Assembly (NCBI RefSeq): GCF_001949145.1 | Contig: NW_019091358.1 | Span: 4,083,088-4,145,147 of the forward strand | Direction: 5' to 3' | DNA length: 62,060 nt | Source: Acanthaster planci | Lineage: Eukaryota; Echinodermata; Asteroidea; Valvatida; Acanthasteridae | In this document: positions 55,926-62,060 of the stretch, in pieces | Position numbering within the stretch: position 1 is the stretch's first letter | Layout: every line of letters begins with the position of its first letter | Notes under the pieces: model-generated | What the model was told of the DNA's origin: nothing | Databases searched by the model: none | What the model saw: the letters and a program-made list of their open reading frames with translations, nothing else | Translations under genes and position numbers: made by a program

Positions 55926-56596
55926 AAGTGGATAAATCTCTTATTTCCATCATTTTCATTTTATTAATGTCAAATTGAGCAAGCAAATATTGCACATCCA
56001 ATACCAATCAGCTCGAAGGCACTAATCTACCAATTGACAGCTCTGAATTATTCATTTAATGTGTAAAACCCTGAAATGTGTGACTACTCACTTAATTTAC
56101 AATTTTCCCAGCTCTTCAAATTGGCAATGAGTGTCAGCTTGCGATTTTAATGTATGCTTGTAGCTTAACATGTTTCGCTGTCCCAACTGTTTTTGAAACT
56201 TTTGGGCATATTTTTCTCGGCAACTTTTTTAACTACAACCAAATGTTTAAAATTCTTTTGGAAAACACACATTCTAGGTTGACATTTTAGTACAAAGCTC
56301 TTTGTAACCTTTCCTACTTTTTTGTCTCTGTTGTTACCTAAATTATTTAGCTTTCTACATACATGTACACTACACTGTACAAGTAGTCAGATAGGTACGT
56401 GGGACTAGTGATAGAGTCAATAAATGTAAAGCCAAACCAAGTTTTTTGTAAACTGGGTTATTTTGCGTCAAGTTTCCAACTTGTCCGTGATGATTTCTGT
56501 TTGTGTTTAAGTTCAAACATAAGCCCATCACTGGAGATTTTGGAGCCAGCCGTCTCTTTGAAATTTATGAGAATGCTGGCTGGGTATGTTAGGTCT

Positions 56597-56762
56597 GGGG
56601 TAGGGGCGTAGCCACGTGGGACTGGCATGTGCCCCCCCCACTAAAAATATGGATGAATGGATATTGAATAAGGCTAACAAAGGGTACAAAACCACACCAC
56701 TGAAAGCTGGTACCCCCTTTTGCCCCCTCCCCTTATTAAAATCCTTGCTACGCCTCTGGTCT
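56597..56762. mobile_element. MITE with GGCGTAGCC/GCTACGCC ends
   Basis: About 165 bp with short inverted ends GTAGGGGCGTAGCCACG and CTTGCTACGCCTCTGG and C/G runs inside each end (GCCCCCCCCA, TGCCCCCTCCCC). This type of terminus is common in marine invertebrate non-autonomous elements. Non-coding. Confidence 0.55.
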
Positions 56763-57259
56763 AGGAGAGGTTTTGAGTCATGTTGGCCTGGAAATGGTTA
56801 TTTTTAAGGAGGCACTCTTATATGGTGGTCGGTCATGTTAGATATTGATCAGGTTCATCAGCTCAATTTCCGGATTCTTGAACTGGAGTCTCCTCCACCT
56901 GCCAGTCTCCACTTCAAGAACGTGCAACCACGTGAGACTAGTTGCTGGCACCAAAAAGTGACCACTGGAATGCACATGGTGAGTGAGTAATGGGGTTTCA
57001 TTATTTGCACTCAATCAGTAATTTTCGAGGACAGGAAGGGACACAAACTCTGCAAAAAGCCAAGTCTGAGATCACTCTCTTTGGGTGGGGGGTTGGCAGT
57101 ACAAGACAACCTTACACAATATTCTGGCATTGTAAGGCATGGGCATGGTTTCAAAGCTGTGTGTTGGAAGGGAAATTAAACATGACAGAAATTTCTTCTT
57201 GATTTTGTGTGAGAACTTTGCCCTGATGTGATTTCAAGCTATTCATGGTGACAGACAAC

Positions 57260-57446
57260 TAAGGTAGAAAGCTTGCAGTAGCACCATGCAAGGATACGAT
57301 CTCTTTGTGAGTCTGTATGGTTCCCCTGATGACGGACAGAGCATACTGTCCGAAACGTTGAGTTCCTCACAGTTCTTTTCAGAACCATACAGACTCACAA
57401 AGAGATCGTATCCTTGCATGGTGCTACCGCAAGCTTTCCACCTTAA
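57260..57446. repeat. Fold-back repeat with hammerhead-like core
   Basis: Arms of about 64 bp (57260-57323 and 57382-57446) are almost perfectly complementary. The 58-base loop begins CCCTGATGA (CTGATGA at 57326-57332), continues with a 7 bp stem CGGACAG/CTGTCCG, and then AAACG. This matches the order CUGAUGA - stem II - GAAAC of hammerhead ribozymes, as found in Penelope-like elements. The G of GAAAC is also the last base of the stem, and no clear GUC cleavage triplet was found. Confidence 0.6.
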
Positions 57447-58690
57447 CTTTGCCCTGCTTCTACAGTTGTTCATTTGTGAACCAGTTGCAGCAGCCATGCC
57501 ATCAAGTGATCTTCAAGAACAGCTGACTAGATATAGCTTTGACAACTGCCACATACATGTACATGCAAGAGTTACGCTGCTGAGAGTTTTTCCAAAAATT
57601 TGGAAGCAAAGAAGAAATTCAGGTCAACAGCCAAACTCCCGAGTGAAGTCTGTTTGTGTGACTGGTACTAAGCTGACTTTTGCACAGTAGACAAATGTAC
57701 TCAACAGTATTGTCTTCTTGTATCAAGATCTCCAGGAAATTGGATTCAATTTAATCCCCATTCTTGGGCAGCTGCATGTAGGTACATGTACCTGTATCTC
57801 TGTGTTGGGGCTTTTGTTTTGATGCAGCTTGACCATATGGTCACCGAGTTGTCCACAGGATAATTTGGTAATTGTGCTGGTATGTGTATCACACATTGAG
57901 GGAATAATTTGCAGGGGTTGGTCACGGCAGTAATGCATTGTGTTGCTCACCCCTTCGTTGTGCTGTCTTGGTCCAAGTGTGGGGTCAGTCTCTCTGATTG
58001 GTCAGTGGTAACCATAAGGGACAGCTAACCAATTGGAGGTCATATTTCTAAATGATATTGCTCAAGTTCGACCACTGGGGCAGATGTTGGCTGACTTGCT
58101 GTCAATTTTCCTAAGTTCATTTTGATCTTCCTTTACAGTCATGGCACCAGGCAAAATAACATTAATCTTTGGACTGATTTGATTACCATGAACATCAGCT
58201 CTGACAAAGGTTTGGGCATGGTGAAGCCAATTTTCCAAGGGAACTTGGTTGCACACACTCCCCCATAAACGGCAAATGTGTTGTGTTGGTATGAAGTGAC
58301 CACAACAACCTACCCATCACTATGCCTCTTTAAAATGCTGATTTTGTTAAACTTAATGGAGGGCATATTAAGTGAATGTTAATTCAACCTGGGCACAGAT
58401 TTGTGTATGGATCTATTTTTGATTATGTCACATTGGACTGCCTTTTGGAGGGTGTTTCGGGCCACAGTGGGGGATTCTGCTTAGATTCTGCAGTCTAGGC
58501 CGAGCAGAATTTGATGACAAAGGCTCGAAATTAATTGGAATTAAATACTATTTAATTAGGTTCCAAGATGGACTATTTTCGGCTGTGGGTGAAACGGGTT
58601 GGCTGACATAAATACTAATGCAGATAATCTGAATATACATCAGGCTGGATTCAGGAAAGCAGGGTGCCCTCAAAATTTGCCCAAAACTGT

Positions 58691-59004
58691 GGCAGTCAAA
58701 AGGACAAATAGCCATCACAGTTACTGCTGATCAGACTTAAATATCTTTTCAAAGGAATGAATTTTAAACTTTGGTGGTGATCAGTTTGAAGTGGGTGGAA
58801 TTATAAGAAAGCTGTGCAAAGATAAACTTCAAATACATTTCAGAATTTTTGGCATGGACAAATAGCCATTGCAGTTACTACTGATCAGACTTAAATATCT
58901 TTTTCAAAGTAATACATTTTTAAATTTTGGTGGTGATTAGCTCAAAGTGGGTGGAATTATAAGGAAGCTGTGCAATGATAAAATTCAAATACAAGAAGTT
59001 TTGG
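58691..59004. repeat. Two-copy tandem repeat, period 154 bp
   Basis: GGACAAATAGCCATCACAGT at 58702 recurs at 58856 as GGACAAATAGCCATTGCAGT. The following words (CTGATCAGACTTAAATATCT, TTTGGTGGTGAT, GTGGGTGGAATTATAAG, GCTGTGCAA) keep the same spacing in both units. Confidence 0.8.
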
Positions 59005-59020
59005 CAGGGAATATCATGGA

Positions 59021-59093
59021 TTTCTAAACTCGCATGTCGAGTTTAGAAATCGAGTTTAGAAAACCGAGTGGCAACCATGTTGCCACTCAGTTT
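59021..59093. repeat. Two adjacent perfect or near-perfect hairpins
   Basis: TTTCTAAACTCG pairs with CGAGTTTAGAAA over a 5-base loop. Directly after, AAAACCGAGTGGCAAC pairs with GTTGCCACTCAGTTTT over a 3-base loop with one mismatch. The CGAGTTTAGAAA word occurs twice. Confidence 0.75.
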
Positions 59094-60169
59094 TCAAAAT
59101 CTTTAGATCAGGCAGCCACTCTCATTGACCACATTTTGCGGTAGCACCTGTTGTCACCCACACGCACAAAATTAAAGTCCCTAAAGCAAAACTTCCACAG
59201 ACTTTGTGCTAAGTCATTAACTGCCAAATCATTAATAAGTTGATTGCTGTGATCTACATGTGCATTGCTCACTGTGATCTACAGATAACAAATACATTGA
59301 CCTTTGCCCCATCCCCAACTTGCAGGTGACTGACAAACTTGGCAAACTGTGTTACTGATCTAATGTACAAACGAGTTTGACACAAGTCCACAGGCAAAAC
59401 AAAAACCACCTGGCAACTTGTCATCAAGTCTAAACGTCTTGTAAATAATTTCTTTAATCTCTTTAAAGGCTAAAACTAGCACATTCTCTTGGACAGGTTC
59501 AAATGAATGGTCTACAATATTACCAGGAATTTGTTTAGAATTTGAAAAAAAAGAAATCTATGTCATGTATTTTCTTTCAAAATTAAAATAACAGTTCTAA
59601 AAATGGTGGGACTTGGGGATCAGATGCATTGGTTTTTGTCTTCCTTTAAATTTCATATAAAATGAACATCAAGAATAGGAATCTAATAGGAAAATGAAAA
59701 CCTCTGTTAACAAATACCTGCAAAACTGTGTGGCTGTTGAGAAGATATACAACCTTTAACTCTTTCAGTAAAACATAAATACTGGCACCAAGTTTTGCCC
59801 CAAATTGCACGTTCGCAATACAAATCTATGCAGACCAGATTATCCCGGGTTTGCACAAGTGTCGTTTACCAAAATAAACCTGACGGTCGGTACAGTACTC
59901 AAACTACGATGTGCCGAGTACTATACCAAAATTGGCTCTATTTTCAGTGAACACTTATGACAAACTTTGCTTCGGGAGGACGCCATGTTTGTTGATGTTG
60001 ATACCCACTATAGGTCATGTGACTTAGCAGGCACAATCGGTTCTAGTGGAAAATTTGGAAACAGTATCCTGCAAACGGGACTGAAAATATTCAACAGTTA
60101 TAAATGATTTTTGATGGGTGGTTTGCTGCTGTGCTTCCACTTATTTGACTTACACGTAACTGGTGAGCT

Positions 60170-60240
60170 GACCCTGTTAGCTCAGTGGTCAGGTGGTTAA
60201 AATGTCTGCACTATGTCATGGGTTTGAGACCCACCTGAGA
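60170..60240 (+). repeat. tRNA-derived SINE head
   Basis: A-box-like TTAGCTCAGTGG (from 60178) and B-box-like GGTTTGAGACC about 40 bases later form an RNA polymerase III promoter of tRNA type. The acceptor stem does not close convincingly, so this is a SINE or tRNA pseudogene and not a functional tRNA. Confidence 0.6.
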
Positions 60241-62060
60241 AATCTTGTGGAATTTTATAAAAAGCCCTTCCTTGGACGGTACTGAGTATACTGACTTTAA
60301 ATACACAATGGTGAAGGGCAAAATACCCAAAATTCAAAAGGTTATTAATGACACCTCACTTACGAGGAGAACTTTGCGTTTCAAGGAAAACAGTCAACCC
60401 TTGGGTGTGCACTCAAGCAAACACTGCCAACATTCACCAAACGTTTTCCAATGAATTTGCAAGAAAAAGATTGCAAGTGCTGGCATCTTGTAACTTAGCC
60501 CTCATTCTAGGAAGATGGGTTATATAATGTTAATGTTTGCGATCATTTTCTTCAAATCTAATGGAACATTCTTCCTGAATGAGGGCTCGGTTACGTGGTA
60601 ATGGGATATACAGGTTTCAGAAAAGTTCCCAGCTAAAAGGAATCGAGCTGCGATTTGTATTACACTTGACCGATGCAGTAGATCACTAAAATGTAATATC
60701 CAGAAATGTGCAATGGATCATTAAAAACAAAGGCAACTTGACGGAAATCTTCAGACACCTTATGTAGATTGAAATTGTAACTCATCAATTTTGGGCACNC
60801 TGTGTGGTGGTGTACTAGCTAATAAATGCCTTTTCCACTAATCCAAAATAAATTACATAACTTCTATATAGACTTTACTTATCACCACCGTGCATTTATA
60901 CTCATCTAGATTCTTAAGTTCTTGTTTTAGAAAAAAATTGCTAGGATAAGATCAAGGTATACTTGGATCAAGTAAATTTTTCATGCAATCGATTTGTTTC
61001 GGAATGTATGTGGCCTGCAGTGTTAGAAATTCTTTTTAAGAGATTCATATCATTGACAGAATGTAGGTGGCCCAAAGGAGGTCTTGATTTTTTTCCTTTT
61101 CTTTCCCAAGGGGACACAAATGAGCAAACATTCTACTGGGCACACACATATACAAAATGCCCCCAAGATGGCCACTGCATGTAAGAATTCCATAGAGGAT
61201 ATGTTGTCATGTGACTGTCAATAGAGTTTGGATGGTAAGCCTGTGTGGGTAGGCTTCCACGGCATTAAGGGGAGGAATTTCTCTTGTAAGGAAGTAAGAA
61301 CTGATTTGTGGGGACAACAAAATCTGTCCATGTAATGTTTTCGGTCTCCACAATGTCTCCATTGCAACACATGTGCTGTCCCCATAACTGCTGTCCCCAC
61401 AACCTGGTAATGGGTACATGTATGTGTTTGCATGTATATGCAAGCATGTGCATGTCTAGGATAGTAACACTGCTATCAAGCTTAACGCACACATTGTACA
61501 AGTGTGCTATAATGGTAATATCGTAAAACACTGCTCACATGGGCCAGTGACATCATCTACACACCTCCTACACCCTTTTCTTTGCTCCCAGAAGCTTGAC
61601 TTTTTGGTGGATGGTTGGGCACAGAAAGTTGGGCCACATTTGAAATTTTGTGCTTCCTGTAAAAGCTGTTTGAGTTGCGTAAGCTCATGCACAGATCCAT
61701 TCAAAATATTGTCTGTACGTTATTGAAGTTAGATTCAGAATTACATGTAGTTCAAACAAGTGTTTGAAGTTTGGCTTAATAGGGGAGTATCTTTTAAACT
61801 AGTCCTCTTTTTCCTGCCTTCCCCTTATAGTGGATGTCTGGTAGGTTGCGTAACCTCTCAGCAGCCTGTTGAGTCATGAGAAACGAAAGAAATTTATGAC
61901 AAAATATCAAAAAGCCTTCCATCAATAGCCAAAATAATTACTGTGTTTCACTGTAGTCAGGAAAGTATTATAAGAACACGGGAGGAAGAAAATGTTGGGG
62001 TTAGAGGGAGTTTATTAAAGGAATGCAACTGCAGGAAATATACAGGGTACTTGCAAATTA

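Larger units (their letters stand above)
53159..55945 (+). other. Probable UBE2R 3' UTR
   Basis: No coding exon was recognised. Consensus AATAAA signals occur at 55150-55155 and 55920-55925, either of which could end the transcript and give a long 3' UTR of 2.0 or 2.8 kb, in line with the long 3' UTR of vertebrate UBE2R2. An inverted repeat lies at 53968-54207. Confidence 0.45.
55946..62060. other. Region downstream of UBE2R without recognised genes
   Basis: 6 kb without a recognisable exon. It holds a MITE (56597-56762), a hammerhead-like fold-back (57260-57446), a 154 bp tandem duplication (58691-59004), paired hairpins (59021-59093) and a tRNA-derived SINE (60170-60240). One ambiguous base (n) is at 60799. 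Open frames near 61.2-61.7 kb have no recognisable domain. Confidence 0.5.

Noticed and set aside
60170-60240. Functional tRNA gene
   Set aside because: A- and B-boxes are present, but the acceptor and anticodon stems do not pair well; better explained as a SINE head.

Overview
The window is animal nuclear DNA. It has intron-split genes with GT-AG junctions, long AT-rich introns, many small inverted-repeat transposons, tRNA-derived SINEs and very dense TACATGTA-type palindromic repeats. Protein sequences, the divergent CERT1/POLK arrangement and repeat style suggest a marine invertebrate deuterostome (echinoderm, hemichordate or cephalochordate). A sea star or close relative is my weak preference, judged from repeat style only. 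Four protein genes are recognisable; nearly all other open frames are chance frames or lie in repeats. Layout: (1) 1-5579, minus strand: first coding exon and part of intron 1 of the ceramide transfer protein gene CERT1; the rest lies left of the window. (2) 7260-15660, plus strand: complete 12-exon gene for translesion DNA polymerase kappa (POLK, 830 residues), head-to-head with CERT1 across a 1.7 kb interval, as in vertebrates. (3) 16472-25104, minus strand: complete 10-exon gene for the atypical kinase RIOK2 (522 residues), tail-to-tail with POLK. (4) 29223-53158, plus strand: complete 5-exon gene for a Cdc34-type ubiquitin-conjugating enzyme (UBE2R family, 241 residues) with a 19.7 kb first intron. 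(5) 53159-62060: probable 3' UTR, then sequence with repeats but no recognised gene. The genes serve separate housekeeping tasks: ceramide transport, damage-tolerant DNA synthesis, 40S ribosome maturation, and SCF-dependent ubiquitination. No operon or gene cluster with a shared novel function was found. The unusual content is in the non-coding DNA: TTAA-flanked piggyBac-like MITEs including two related copies bracketing UBE2R exon 2; two members of a pogo-like family; a pre-miRNA-sized hairpin in a RIOK2 intron; an inverted repeat with about 100 bp arms enclosing a TATA promoter-like segment between RIOK2 and UBE2R; a fold-back element with a hammerhead-ribozyme-like core at 57.3 kb; and a lattice of TACATGTA and TACCGGTA palindromes through UBE2R intron 1. 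All exon boundaries were read by hand from splice sites, reading phase and remembered family similarity; no alignment or search was run.
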